Shown: in pieces, positions 1 to 8,482 of the stretch
How positions within the stretch are numbered: position 1 is the first letter of the stretch
Layout: every line of letters starts with the position of its first letter
DNA from: an uncultured Clostridia bacterium
GTDB lineage: Bacteria > Bacillota > Clostridia > TANB77 > CAG-508
Length of the DNA stretch: 36,820 nt
Reading direction: 5' to 3'
NCBI GenBank assembly: GCA_949118805.1
Contig: CASAUJ010000016.1
Location: forward strand, 1-36,820
Notes under the pieces: model-generated
The model's input: only the letters and a program-made list of their open reading frames with translations
Told to the model about the DNA's origin: nothing
Databases searched by the model: none
Translations under genes and position numbers: made by a program

Positions 1-81
1 TCAAAGTATATTAATTTCAAAAATTTGTGACATATGATTGACTAACCTACAATTATATTTTGTAGAATTTTTCAACTTTTA

Positions 82-110
82 TTGATTTTTCCTTATTTTT
101 AAGATACAAT
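82..110 (+). promoter_or_regulatory. Sigma-A promoter of the penicillin-binding protein gene
   Basis: TTGATT (82-87), 17-base spacer, TACAAT (105-110). Transcription would begin near 117, which rules out the TTG at 113 as the translation start and supports the ATG at 149. A weaker TTGACT lies at 38-43 without a good -10 box. Confidence 0.7.
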
Positions 111-148
111 ATTTGAAACAAAAGATTTATGAAAGAGGAATGAATCCC

Positions 149-2398
149 ATGAAAAAGAAAAAGAAGAATCAAAAAATTATAAAAATAAAAACTGGATTTG
201 AATCCAAAAATTTAATCCATACTGTAAAATTAAAAGTTCTTTTAGTTTTCACTATCTTTATTTTAGTTTTTCTAATTGGTAGAATTGGTTTTATTCAATT
301 TGTTCAAGGAAACTTTTTAAAAGAAAAAGCCTACCAACAACAAACCATCAATCAAATTATTAGCCCAAAACGAGGTAATATCTATGACTCCACTGGTAAA
401 GCTCTTGCTATTGGTGCACAAGTGGATACCATAACGATTAATCCTACCAAAATTTCTAAGAACAATGATGTTGATACCAAAGATTACAAGGAAAAAGTAG
501 CCAAAGGATTATCTGAAATTTTTGAATTAGACTATGAAGAAGTATTGAAAAAAGTAACTAGCACATCACAAGTAGAAACCATTATCAAAAAAGTAGAACA
601 AGAAAAGGTAGAACAATTAAAAGCATGGATGCAAGAAAATAAAATTTCTGTTGGAATTAATATTGATGAAGATACCAAAAGATATTATCCTTATAGTACA
701 GTTGCTTCTAATGTTATTGGATTTTGCGGTAATGATAACCAAGGATTAAGTGGAATCGAAGCAAAATGGGAATCGGTTTTAACTGGTACCCCTGGAAAAA
801 TTGTAAGTTCCAAAGGAAGTAACCAACAAGAAATCCCAAATGCAGAAGAAACTTACATTTCTGCTGAAAACGGAAGTGATTTAACTCTTACCATCGATTT
901 AAATATCCAATCCATTGTAGAAAAATATTTAAAACAAGCTGTCGATGAAAATGATTGTAAAAGAGGTGGTAATGCAATTGTTATGAATCCGAAAACAGGA
1001 GACATCCTTGCAATGGCTTCTTATCCTGATTATGATTTAAATTCTCCTTATACGCCTAATGCTACTTTAGCGGAAACTTATGATTCTTTAACCTTAGAAG
1101 AAAAAAGTAATGCCTTATTTAAAATGTGGGCTAATAAATCAGTAGGAGAAACTTATGAACCTGGTTCTGTTTTTAAAGTCATTACTTCTGCCATTGCTTT
1201 AGAAGAAAATATTACTGTACCCAATAAGCCAAATGATTTCATTTGCAAAGGATATGAAGAAGTATCTGGCATTACAATTAAGTGTGGTTCTTCGAAACCG
1301 CATGGATTACAAGATTTAACAACTGCTTTAGCAAAATCTTGTAATCCTGCCTTTATGCAATTAGGACAAAGGATTGGTGCTCCTACTCTTTACAAATATT
1401 ATAATGCTTTTGGCTTATTTGATACCACTAACTCTGGTTTATATGGGGAACAAAATAGCATTTTTCATAACTTAGATCAAGTTCGCTCTGTGGAACTTGC
1501 TACTATGTCATTTGGACAAAGAATTAATGTAACTCCTCTCCAAATGATTACAGCTATTGCCGCTGTGGCTAATGATGGTATTTTAATGAAACCTCGTATT
1601 GTAAAAGAAATCACTAATACCGATACCAATACGGTTACTGAAGTCCCTATTACTCAAGTAAGACAAGTTATTTCTAAGCAAACTTCTGAAAAAATAAAGA
1701 CTATGATGGAAGCTGTTGTAATAACTGGTTCTGGTAGAAGAGCTTCTGTTTCTGGTTATTCTATTGGTGGAAAAACAGGTACTTCCGAACCTCCTGTTAA
1801 CCGTGAAGAAGATGGTTATGTTGCTTCTTATGTCGCTATCTCTCCTCTTCAAGATACACAACTTGTACTACTTCTTACTTTATATGACCCAAAAGGAAGC
1901 AATGGTTACCAAGGTTCACAAGTTGCTGGTCCTGTTGTTTCTCAAATGTTATCTGAAATTTTACCTTACCTTGGAGTACCTTCTAATAACGATGCCTCTA
2001 GCAATACTAATTCGAATAATTCTATTGTTGTTCCTGATGTCAGAAATAAAACTGTTGCTGAAGCTGAAAAAATATTAACATCGGCAGGATTTCAAACAAA
2101 AATTTATGTAGATGGTGATCCTAATACTATTTTAGTAACAGATCAAACTCCAAAACCAGGAAATTCGCTTCTTAAAGATTCTATTATTGTCCTTTATGGA
2201 CAGGGAAGTACCGCTTCTACTTCTGTTACTGTACCAGATTTAAAAAATATGAATGCTTATGAAGCACTTAACACTCTAAAATCTAAAAATTTAAACATCA
2301 ACATGGAAGGTTCTGGTATTGTTACTTCACAAGATTATATCAAAGATGAACAAGTACAAGAAGGTACCATTATCAAAGTAACTTTAAAACAACTTTAA
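149..2398 (+). CDS. Class B penicillin-binding protein with two PASTA domains (PBP2B/SpoVD family)
   Basis: A D,D-transpeptidase that cross-links peptidoglycan outside the membrane, for septation or spore cortex. A lysine-rich cytoplasmic start is followed by one membrane segment (about residues 25-50, VLLVFTIFILVFLIGRIGF), a PBP dimerisation domain and a penicillin-binding domain. The three active-site motifs are visible: SVFK in EPGSVFKVIT, SCN in AKSCNPAF and KTGT in GGKTGTSEPP. Two C-terminal PASTA domains begin near VVPDVRNKT and VPDLKNMN. The ATG at 149 is chosen because AGAGGA (134-139) sits nine bases upstream; the ATG at 140 overlaps that site. The protein is 749 residues, normal for the family. 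Two PASTA domains fit PBP2B and SpoVD has fewer in Bacillus, but the two roles cannot be separated from sequence alone. It is monocistronic in this window. Confidence 0.93.
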   Translation: MKKKKKNQKIIKIKTGFESKNLIHTVKLKVLLVFTIFILVFLIGRIGFIQFVQGNFLKEKAYQQQTINQIISPKRGNIYDSTGKALAIGAQVDTITINPTKISKNNDVDTKDYKEKVAKGLSEIFELDYEEVLKKVTSTSQVETIIKKVEQEKVEQLKAWMQENKISVGINIDEDTKRYYPYSTVASNVIGFCGNDNQGLSGIEAKWESVLTGTPGKIVSSKGSNQQEIPNAEETYISAENGSDLTLTIDLNIQSIVEKYLKQAVDENDCKRGGNAIVMNPKTGDILAMASYPDYDLNSPYTPNATLAETYDSLTLEEKSNALFKMWANKSVGETYEPGSVFKVITSAIALEENITVPNKPNDFICKGYEEVSGITIKCGSSKPHGLQDLTTALAKSCNPAFMQLGQRIGAPTLYKYYNAFGLFDTTNSGLYGEQNSIFHNLDQVRSVELATMSFGQRINVTPLQMITAIAAVANDGILMKPRIVKEITNTDTNTVTEVPITQVRQVISKQTSEKIKTMMEAVVITGSGRRASVSGYSIGGKTGTSEPPVNREEDGYVASYVAISPLQDTQLVLLLTLYDPKGSNGYQGSQVAGPVVSQMLSEILPYLGVPSNNDASSNTNSNNSIVVPDVRNKTVAEAEKILTSAGFQTKIYVDGDPNTILVTDQTPKPGNSLLKDSIIVLYGQGSTASTSVTVPDLKNMNAYEALNTLKSKNLNINMEGSGIVTSQDYIKDEQVQEGTIIKVTLKQL

Positions 2399-2401
2399 TT
2401 G

Positions 2402-2443
2402 AATCGTTATGCTATTTTCACTTAAATAGTATAACGATTTTTT
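2402..2443 (+). terminator. Intrinsic terminator after the penicillin-binding protein gene
   Basis: Arms 2402-2416 and 2425-2439 form a 15-bp stem with one G-T pair, followed by T2440-2443. It ends at the stop codon of the convergent minus-strand gene. Confidence 0.8.
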
Positions 2444-3065
2444 ATTCCATTCTTTCTTTTTTCCAATATTCTTTTAATCGATCATCTAGTTTTTGAATTT
2501 TCTGAAATTTTCTTATTGCTTGTTCTACCTTTTCTTCTGCTGTTCCACATAAATAAATCATCCATGCCTCTTTTTTGTTCACCATTTCACTTTTTTCACT
2601 CACAAATTTTGCTAATTCTAATACATATAATTCAATTTTGTTTTCCGTTTTTGTTGGTATTACAATTTTGTTAAAATAATCCTCTGTTTTTAAATAATCA
2701 AAATCTAATATATTAAATGTAATCGTCTTTGCTATTTTTCTGTGTTCTTGATATTCTAACTGATTTGCATGAATTTGAGTATAATATAATAACATTTTAT
2801 TTTCTACATAAAAACCATCAATAAATTGAACCCCAATATTGATTTCCTCACGATTCTCTAATTTCACTCTTACATCTGCTATTCCAAAGTTTTCTTCTGA
2901 TGGTAAATTTCTGGATTTTGTTTTTAAATAAGAATTTAATTCTATTCTCTCTATGTTTTTCTCTAAAAAAGTTTCTATAAAATCTTGTAAGATATCTAAA
3001 TTTTCTTTTGAATTCAAAATTTTTCTTAATACTCTATTGCTTTTTGATATAAATTTTCGATTCAG
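2442..3065 (-). CDS. Rpn/PD-(D/E)XK-like family protein, probable CTG start, active site altered
   Basis: The protein resembles the PDDEXK_2/Rpn group of recombination-promoting nuclease-like proteins: a helical start (NLDILQDFIETFLEKNIERIEL), then GIADVRVKLENREEINIGVQ and a C-terminal helical region ending in KKERME. In the family the second part usually reads D-x(n)-E-x-Q. Here the aspartate (ADV) is present but the glutamate is Gly (IGVQ, codon GGG), so nuclease activity is doubtful. No ATG opens the frame. A perfect GGAGG at about 3073-3077 lies seven bases before a CTG at 3065, and the 16 residues this adds match the usual N-terminal helix. The only alternative is TTG at 3017, which lacks a good ribosome site. 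An in-frame TAG lies just upstream of the CTG. The 207-residue product is shorter than typical Rpn proteins. It is a single gene with its own promoter. Confidence 0.6.
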   Translation of the reverse strand: MNRKFISKSNRVLRKILNSKENLDILQDFIETFLEKNIERIELNSYLKTKSRNLPSEENFGIADVRVKLENREEINIGVQFIDGFYVENKMLLYYTQIHANQLEYQEHRKIAKTITFNILDFDYLKTEDYFNKIVIPTKTENKIELYVLELAKFVSEKSEMVNKKEAWMIYLCGTAEEKVEQAIRKFQKIQKLDDRLKEYWKKERME

Positions 3066-3081
3066 TCTATGTCCTCCTATC

Positions 3082-3144
3082 TATACTTATTAATAAATTA
3101 TCATATTGTCAATAAGTATAGTTTGTTATCTTACTGGTTGTCAA
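3082..3144 (-). promoter_or_regulatory. Promoter with overlapping inverted repeat, upstream of the Rpn-like gene
   Basis: On the minus strand TTGACA (3139-3144), an 18-base spacer and TATACT (3115-3120) form a good sigma-A promoter. A perfect 10-bp inverted repeat (TATACTTATT at 3082-3091, AATAAGTATA at 3111-3120) covers the -10 box and start site, as an operator would. A second TTGACA (3107-3112) lies between the arms. Confidence 0.55.
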
Positions 3145-3202
3145 GCATTTTGCCTTATTTCATCATACTTTTCATCGCATTTTTCGACAAATTATCATCC
3201 TA

Positions 3203-3263
3203 TAAAAAATAAACTTTAGATTTTCTTCCTTTGTATCACTTTTAAGAAAATCTAAAGTTTATT
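3203..3263 (-). terminator. Intrinsic terminator of the WalR-like gene
   Basis: Perfect 20-bp arms at 3208-3227 and 3244-3263, followed on the minus strand by a run of U (A-run at 3204-3209). It begins two bases after the stop codon. Confidence 0.9.
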
Positions 3264-3264
3264 C

Positions 3265-4011
3265 TTATTCATTAGATGCAATATAATAGCCGACTCCTCT
3301 TTTCGTTATTAATATTTTAGGAATAGAAGTATCTTTTTCTATTTTTTCTCTAATTCTTCTAACAGTAACATCTACGGTTCGAATATCTCCAAAATATTCA
3401 TATCCCCATACTTTTTCTAGTAATGTTTCTCTTGTTACTACTTGTTCTGGTTGAGAAGCTAAAAACTTTAATACTTCAAATTCTCGTAAAGTTAGATCCA
3501 TAATTTCTCCTCTAACTTTTACTTCAAATTTATCTAAATCTAATTCTAATTCTCCTACTATAATTTTGCTTTCTTTCTTTTTTTCATCATTGGTAGATTC
3601 TACTATTTTATTATCTGAAATAGCTTCTACTTTTCTTAAATTAGCTTTTACTCTAGCTACTAATTCTCTTACACTAAATGGTTTTGTGATATAATCATCT
3701 GCCCCTAATTCTAATCCTAGAATCTTATCAATTTCTCCATCTTTTGCTGTTAGCATAAGGATTGGTACATTATAAGAATTTTTAATTCTCTTACAAACAG
3801 ATAATCCATCTAGTTTTGGAAGCATGATATCTAATAAAATCAAATCTGGTTTCTGTTCTAATGCCATATTAACAGCAGTTATTCCATCTGCTGCTTCTAT
3901 GGTTTGATAACCTTCTTTTTCTAAATTATATTTCAATATATCTCTGATTGGTTCTTCATCATCAACAATTAATATTGTTTTTCCCTCTTTTTCAATCATT
4001 TCTTCTTCCAC
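3265..4011 (-). CDS. walR: OmpR/PhoB-family response regulator, WalR-like
   Basis: A two-component DNA-binding regulator; WalR homologues control cell-wall turnover genes. The receiver domain has the acidic pair in VDDEEP, the phosphoacceptor Asp in LILLDIMLPKLDG, the Thr in MLTAKD and the Lys in DYITKPFS. The C-terminal winged helix reads VRRIREKIEKD and ends TKRGVGYYI. GDIRTVDVTVRRIREKIE is close to WalR. I choose GTG at 4011 because AAAGG(CGG) lies upstream at normal spacing. The longer reading from ATG at 4032 has no ribosome site and would carry a CGG codon, which is otherwise almost absent here. An ATG at 4000 is also possible. No histidine kinase is adjacent, unlike the usual walRK arrangement, so the partner must be elsewhere. 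A weak promoter may lie between it and mnmA. Confidence 0.85.
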   Translation of the reverse strand: MEEEMIEKEGKTILIVDDEEPIRDILKYNLEKEGYQTIEAADGITAVNMALEQKPDLILLDIMLPKLDGLSVCKRIKNSYNVPILMLTAKDGEIDKILGLELGADDYITKPFSVRELVARVKANLRKVEAISDNKIVESTNDEKKKESKIIVGELELDLDKFEVKVRGEIMDLTLREFEVLKFLASQPEQVVTRETLLEKVWGYEYFGDIRTVDVTVRRIREKIEKDTSIPKILITKRGVGYYIASNE

Positions 4012-4109
4012 AAAAATCCGCCTTTCTGACATTGCTTTATTTTACAGTTTATTTATATCACAATTCCTTTGATTATACAAGTTTTTTTTGAAATTTTAGC
4101 TTTAATCTT

Positions 4110-5183
4110 TTAGTCTCCTATTTTTCCTCCCCCTAGAACAATCCCTTCTTCATCATAAAAAACTATGGATTGTCCTTTTGTTATTGCTCTCTGCCCTTCT
4201 TGAAATACGACCCTAATTTTTCCTTCTTCTGGATATAAAATACAATCTGCTATTTTGGCTCGATATCTAATTTTAGCTTGACAAGCCAAAGGCTCTTTTA
4301 GCTGATCTATTACCAACCAATTAACGTCTTCTAAATACAATTCTTTCCCATATAACTCTTCTTCCAAACCAACTACCACTTCATTATTTTTTTCTTTTAA
4401 AGATGTTACATATAAAGGATTGGTATAAGAAACTCCTATTCCTTTTCTCTGCCCTATTGTATAATAAATCAAACCATCATGTTTTCCTAGAATCTTACCA
4501 TTTTTTAATATGATATTTCCTTTTTTGGTACTAACATTTCCATATTCTTTCAAAAATTTCTGATAGTTATTATCTGGAATAAAACAAATTTCTTGGCTAT
4601 CTTTTTTCTGAGCAACTTCTAATCCATTTTCTTCTGCTATTTTTCTGATTTCTTCTTTCTCTATATAATCTTGTAAAGGAAAAATGATATGGGCTAATTC
4701 TTCTTTTGGAATGGTATATAAGAAATACGTTTGATCTTTTTTTTCTTCTTTTGATTTCTTTAACACATATTGTTGGTATCGCGTAGAATATTCTATTCTA
4801 GCATAATGCCCAGTTGCAATATAATCGCACTTGAATTCTTTTGCTTTTTGATAAAAAATCCCAAATTTCAAATATCGATTACATTCTATACAAGGATTTG
4901 GCGTTCTCGCTTTTTGATACTCTTTGATAAAATTATGGATTACTTTATTTTTAAATTCTTCTTTACAATCAATCGTATAATGTGGAATTCCTAATTGCAT
5001 GCAAACTTTTTTTGCTTCTTGTACCATTTGATTACTACAACCATTATCTACTTTCTTTTCCTCTTCTGCTTCCCACAATCTCATTGTACATCCGATTACA
5101 TCATATCCTTGTTTTTGTAATAAAATTGCTGATACAGAGCTATCCACTCCACCACTCATTCCTAATAAAACTTTTTTCTTCAT
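4110..5183 (-). CDS. mnmA: tRNA-specific 2-thiouridylase MnmA
   Basis: Adds sulfur to U34 of tRNA-Lys, -Glu and -Gln, using ATP and persulfide sulfur. The N-terminal PP-loop is GMSGGVDSS (about residues 8-16). The first catalytic Cys is in RTPNPCIECN (about residue 98) and the second in DSQEICFIPD (about residue 200). The tRNA-binding motif TGHYA and a C-terminal beta barrel follow. At 357 residues it is full length. It begins four bases after the stop of the TSCPD gene and is probably the last gene of the aspS unit. In related Clostridia it often sits with iron-sulfur or cysteine desulfurase genes, but none is seen here. Confidence 0.96.
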   Translation of the reverse strand: MKKKVLLGMSGGVDSSVSAILLQKQGYDVIGCTMRLWEAEEEKKVDNGCSNQMVQEAKKVCMQLGIPHYTIDCKEEFKNKVIHNFIKEYQKARTPNPCIECNRYLKFGIFYQKAKEFKCDYIATGHYARIEYSTRYQQYVLKKSKEEKKDQTYFLYTIPKEELAHIIFPLQDYIEKEEIRKIAEENGLEVAQKKDSQEICFIPDNNYQKFLKEYGNVSTKKGNIILKNGKILGKHDGLIYYTIGQRKGIGVSYTNPLYVTSLKEKNNEVVVGLEEELYGKELYLEDVNWLVIDQLKEPLACQAKIRYRAKIADCILYPEEGKIRVVFQEGQRAITKGQSIVFYDEEGIVLGGGKIGD

Positions 5184-5187
5184 TTTC

Positions 5188-5454
5188 TTACTCTTTACTT
5201 TTCCCTTTATTTTTCATCTCTTCTAAAGCAATTGCCAATTGATCTGGGCAAGAAGTTCCTCGATATCCACAAGGAATTCCCTTTAATTTCTGAATTGCCT
5301 CTTCTATCTTCATTCCCTCTACCAATCGAGAAACACCTACTGTATTCCCTGCACAACCTCCTACAATCACTACCTTTTTTATTCTTTCTCCCTCTAGTTC
5401 TATTATCATTTCCTGTGAACATACTTTTTCACTTGGTTTATAATGATACTCCAT
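5188..5454 (-). CDS. TSCPD domain protein
   Basis: A small protein of the TSCPD family, named for its conserved TSCPDQLA motif near the C-terminus; the function is unknown. Three Cys positions resemble a metal or redox site (VGGCAGNT, IPCGYRG, TSCPD). The family also occurs as a C-terminal domain of some ribonucleotide reductases. The ATG at 5454 is preferred because AAGGAG sits five bases upstream; the TTG at 5476-5478 lies at the edge of the REPIN-like repeat and has no ribosome site. It is 88 residues. It follows aspS across the repeat and is four bases from mnmA, suggesting translational coupling. Confidence 0.85.
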   Translation of the reverse strand: MEYHYKPSEKVCSQEMIIELEGERIKKVVIVGGCAGNTVGVSRLVEGMKIEEAIQKLKGIPCGYRGTSCPDQLAIALEEMKNKGKSKE

Positions 5455-5477
5455 TTTTTCTCCTTTCTGATGTTTCA

Positions 5478-5589
5478 AGGGACGTTCCTTAAAATCCCCA
5501 TTTCGGAGATTAAAGGGACACCCCTTTTCTTTTTTCTCTTCAAAGACTGTCCCCTAATCCCTATTTTGGGGATTTTAAGGAACGTCCCT
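5478..5589. repeat. REPIN-like palindromic element overlapping the 3' end of aspS
   Basis: A 112-bp imperfect palindrome with perfect 23-bp ends (5478-5500 and 5567-5589, AGGGACGTTCCTTAAAATCC and its complement). Each half also contains a short hairpin of AATCCC...GGGATT type (near 5493-5511 and 5555-5575) and a GGGAC/GTCCC box, so it looks like two REP units in inverted orientation. Similar GGGACGTTCC-type repeats accompany RAYT (REP-associated tyrosine) transposases in many genomes. No such transposase is present in the window. aspS stops inside the element (TAG at 5561-5563), so its last eight residues (GRSLKSPK) are repeat-encoded. Confidence 0.75.
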
Positions 5590-7328
5590 CGATCACCTCG
5601 ATGTGTACCTCATCTAATTGTTCTTTTGTTACAACTGATGGTGCTCTCATTAATAAGTCTCTCGCTTTTTTATTTTTTGGAAAGGCTATAATTTCTCTTA
5701 TATTTTGTGAATTCGTAATTAGCATAATCATGCGATCAACTCCTGGTGCTGCTCCTGCATGTGGTGGTGTTCCATATTGAAAAGCATTGTATAAGGCTCC
5801 AAATCTATTTTTTACATCTTCTTCTGAATAGCCTGCTATTTGGAATGCTTTTACCATAATTTCTGGATTATGATTTCTTACTGCCCCAGATGCCATTTCA
5901 TATCCATTACATACTAAATCATATTGATAAGCTAAAATTTCTAATGGATCTTTTTTTTCTAAGGCTTCTAATCCACCTTGTGGCATAGAAAACGGATTAT
6001 GGCTAAAATCAATCGTTCCTTCTTCTGATAATTCATACATTGGAAAATCCACAATAAAACAGAATTTATAGATTCCTTTTTCTATTAAGTCTAATCTTTT
6101 TCCTAATTCAATTCGAATTAATCCTGCCATTTTTTGTACTTTCTCTTGCTCATCTGCTAAAAAGAAGATTGCGCAATTTTTTTCTGCTTGATATTCCTTT
6201 TCTAAAATTTGTTTCATTTCTGGAGTAATAAATTTAGCAATTCCTCCTGTTATTTCTCCATCTTCTTCTAATTTTATCCAAGCTAATCCTTTTGCTCCTA
6301 CTTCCTCACTCGTTGCAAATTCTCCCATTTTATCAAAAAATTTTCTACCTTGTGTTGCTCCATTTGGAACAACAATTGCTTTTACCGTTTTTCCTTTAAA
6401 GCTATTAAACTCAGAATCTTCGAATAATGTGGTAGCATCTTGAATAATTAATGGATTTCTTAAATCTGGTTTATCAATTCCATACTTTTCCATGGCTTCT
6501 TTGTATGGAATTCTGATAAATGGTCCTTCTTCTACTTTCCAATCTGTAAATTTTTTAAAAGTATATGGTACGACTTCTTCTATTACGTTAAAAACATCTT
6601 CTTGTGTTGCAAAACTCATCTCAAAATCTAATTGATAAAATTCACCAGGTGCTCGATCTGCTCTTGGGTCTTCATCCCTAAAACAAGGTGCTATCTGATA
6701 ATAGCGATTAAATCCTGCCACCATTAACAATTGCTTAAATTGTTGTGGAGCTTGTGGTAAAGCATAAAATTCACCAGCATGAATTCTACTTGGTACTAAG
6801 TAGTCTCTTGCTCCTTCTGGAGAAGAATTCGCTAAAATCGGCGTTTGGATTTCTGTAAATCCTAATTCATCCATTTTATCTCTTAATGTTTTTAGTATTT
6901 TTGATCGAAGTAAAATATTTTGGTGTAAAGTTTCATTTCTTAAATCTAAAAAACGATACTCTAATCTTAAATCTTCTCTTACTTCTTGTTCTGTATTGAT
7001 TTCAAAGGGAAGTACATTTTTACACTTTCCAAGAACTTCTATTTTTTCTGCAATTACTTCTATTTCTCCTGTTGGCATATTAGGATTTTTGCTGACTCTT
7101 TCCACAACTTTTCCGCAAAATGTGGATACAACTCTCTGTATTTAATTGTTTGATTTCTTCTTGTAATGTTTCATCATTTACAACAATTTGTGTGATTCCA
7201 AATTCGTCTCTTAAGTCAATAAACACCATTCCTCCTAAGTTTCTAATTTTTTGGATCCAACCACTTAATTCTATGGTTTCTCCTACATTACTTATTTTTA
7301 ATGCTCCACATGTTTTTGTTCTGTACAT
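5561..7328 (-). CDS. aspS: Aspartyl-tRNA synthetase, frame broken at a CGG codon (+1)
   Basis: Charges tRNA-Asp (or Asp/Asn in non-discriminating forms). The N-terminal anticodon-binding OB domain (71 codons from ATG 7328, YRTKTCGALKISNVGE onward) and the class II catalytic core lie in different frames. The join is at CGG 7115-7113: dropping the C gives IHILGKVVERVSKNPNMPTG, an intact OB-fold strand, and a 588-residue protein, the usual length. Core motifs include FLDLRNETLHQ, FRDEDPRADRAPGEFYQLD and the C-terminal GAAPGVDRMIMLI (motif 3 with Arg). The bacterial GAD insertion is present. The natural end is EQLDEVHIEVIE; the last eight residues come from the REPIN-like repeat. Without recoding only 82 residues are made. 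It is the first gene of the aspS > TSCPD > mnmA unit. An essential enzyme is not expected to be a pseudogene, so recoding or a sequence error must be assumed. Confidence 0.93.
7112..7115 (-). other. CGG +1 recoding site in aspS
   Basis: Minus-strand context TTG CGG AAA AGT. The zero frame runs to a stop after 11 more codons. Skipping C7115 gives TTG GGA AAA GTT (Leu-Gly-Lys-Val), matching the AspRS OB fold. Confidence 0.75.
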
Positions 7329-7453
7329 TTTTGTCCTCCCTTTTCTTTTTAATCTTTCATGACTTTTATATCATAGCATATTTTTCTTGAAATATCAATG
7401 TTTTTCTTCACAATAAAAAAGATACCTTTCTTGTATTGATTGCCTTACCTTCG

Positions 7454-7485
7454 AAAAAAGAAACCATTTTTGTTTGGTTTCTTTT
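7454..7485 (-). terminator. Intrinsic terminator of the SSB-like gene
   Basis: Arms AAAAGAAACC (7456-7465) and GGTTTCTTTT (7476-7485); the minus strand continues with a U-run. Confidence 0.7.
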
Positions 7486-7510
7486 CTCTTCTCTTTTTCT
7501 ACAATCAGAT

Positions 7511-8239
7511 TTAACTTTTTACTTTTCGCATTTTTATAATAGAAACTTCATAGGTTTCTTTGTAAGTTCCCTCCAAACTATCTGGTGAAAACCTCTTAAA
7601 ATAGACTCTTCTTTGTAATCTTCCATAAAGTTCTATTTGGTCCCGAACTTCCAGTTCTCTTGCCATTTCTGCGTCTTCACCCCAGGCAATGCAAGGAATG
7701 TAGACATATGACCTCTTTGCTTTGTTAACAGTCATACACAACTCGGTTAGTTTCTTTCCTGAGAGTCTATGTTTGAACTTGGTTGGTCGAGAAATTCTTC
7801 CTTTTAAATAAACTAAATTATTGGAATGGATTTCATTTTCCTGCCATTGATTTTCTGGATAGACTTCCAATTTTTTTACAAAAAGGAACACTTTTAAATG
7901 TCTCACACGATTTTCATCTTTTTCATCATAAGATCTTAATCCGCCAAGTGCCTCTATCCACTTTCCTTCTTGTGATTCCTGTAACAATTCTGCTGTTAGC
8001 AGTGTCTCTGGTATAATCAAGCGGAGCAAATCTTCTAGCCCACTCGGTCTTCTTACATTAACCTTTGCTTCGTAGAATTTGTCTCCTTTCAATTCATAGG
8101 CCAAGTTAAATCCACTTTTGATCTCTCCTCTAATCACATCCTTACTGAACTGGTCGAAAATTTTGGGATTTTGTGAATTTCTCACCTTTTCTATTAAGAC
8201 GTTATCTTCCCAAATTCCCTTTTTGACTCCATCTGACAT
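7511..8239 (-). CDS. SSB-like OB-fold protein
   Basis: A 242-residue protein whose C-terminal part resembles single-stranded DNA-binding OB folds of Clostridia: YLKGRISRPTKFKHRLSGKK, then TELCMTVNKAKRSYVYIPCI, AWGEDAEMARELEV and IELYGRLQRRVYFKRF. The N-terminal half (about 110 residues) is unfamiliar. I start at ATG 8239, with AGGAGG nine bases upstream; the reading from 8275 lacks a site. It is one of only two genes read through an in-frame CGG (codon 199, 7645-7643). That codon sits where related proteins tend to have Gly (V-G-D), and a +1 shift there would meet a stop three codons later. Base composition looks a little less AT-rich than its neighbours, so it may have arrived by transfer. 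It is monocistronic. Confidence 0.6.
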   Translation of the reverse strand: MSDGVKKGIWEDNVLIEKVRNSQNPKIFDQFSKDVIRGEIKSGFNLAYELKGDKFYEAKVNVRRPSGLEDLLRLIIPETLLTAELLQESQEGKWIEALGGLRSYDEKDENRVRHLKVFLFVKKLEVYPENQWQENEIHSNNLVYLKGRISRPTKFKHRLSGKKLTELCMTVNKAKRSYVYIPCIAWGEDAEMARELEVRDQIELYGRLQRRVYFKRFSPDSLEGTYKETYEVSIIKMRKVKS

Positions 8240-8428
8240 TGTACATTTCCTCCTGTCTTTTTTTTCTTGTTGCACAATTTGTAGAAAAGATTCTTTACCT
8301 AGATAATTTTCTATCTGTAATTTTTTGAAAAATAAACCTTTTCCTATTTCTAAGTAACGAATATTATTATTTTATCATACTTTCACATAATTGTAAAGTT
8401 ATGTAAATTCTTAAAATAAAATAAATCC

Positions 8429-8457
8429 TTGCAGTTTTTTATTTTTCATGCTATGAT
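8429..8457 (+). promoter_or_regulatory. Sigma-A promoter of the HD-GYP-like gene
   Basis: TTGCAG (8429-8434), 17-base spacer, TATGAT (8452-8457), 25 bases before the start codon. Confidence 0.7.
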
Positions 8458-8482
8458 AAAATTATAAAAGAGGAGAATTATT

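Noticed and set aside
4012..4032. In-frame CGG near the N-terminus of the WalR-like gene
   Set aside because: It lies upstream of the better start at GTG 4011, so it is probably not translated; AAAGGCGG is likely the ribosome site.
5478..5589. Insertion sequence at the aspS end
   Set aside because: It is 112 bp with no transposase gene; it fits a REPIN-like element.
5561..7328. aspS, M23, lectin-like and Met-gamma-lyase-like genes each treated as two genes or as pseudogenes
   Set aside because: All four halves join at one CGG with a one-base change, restore family length and motifs, and aspS is essential. Assembly error would favour homopolymers, which these are not.
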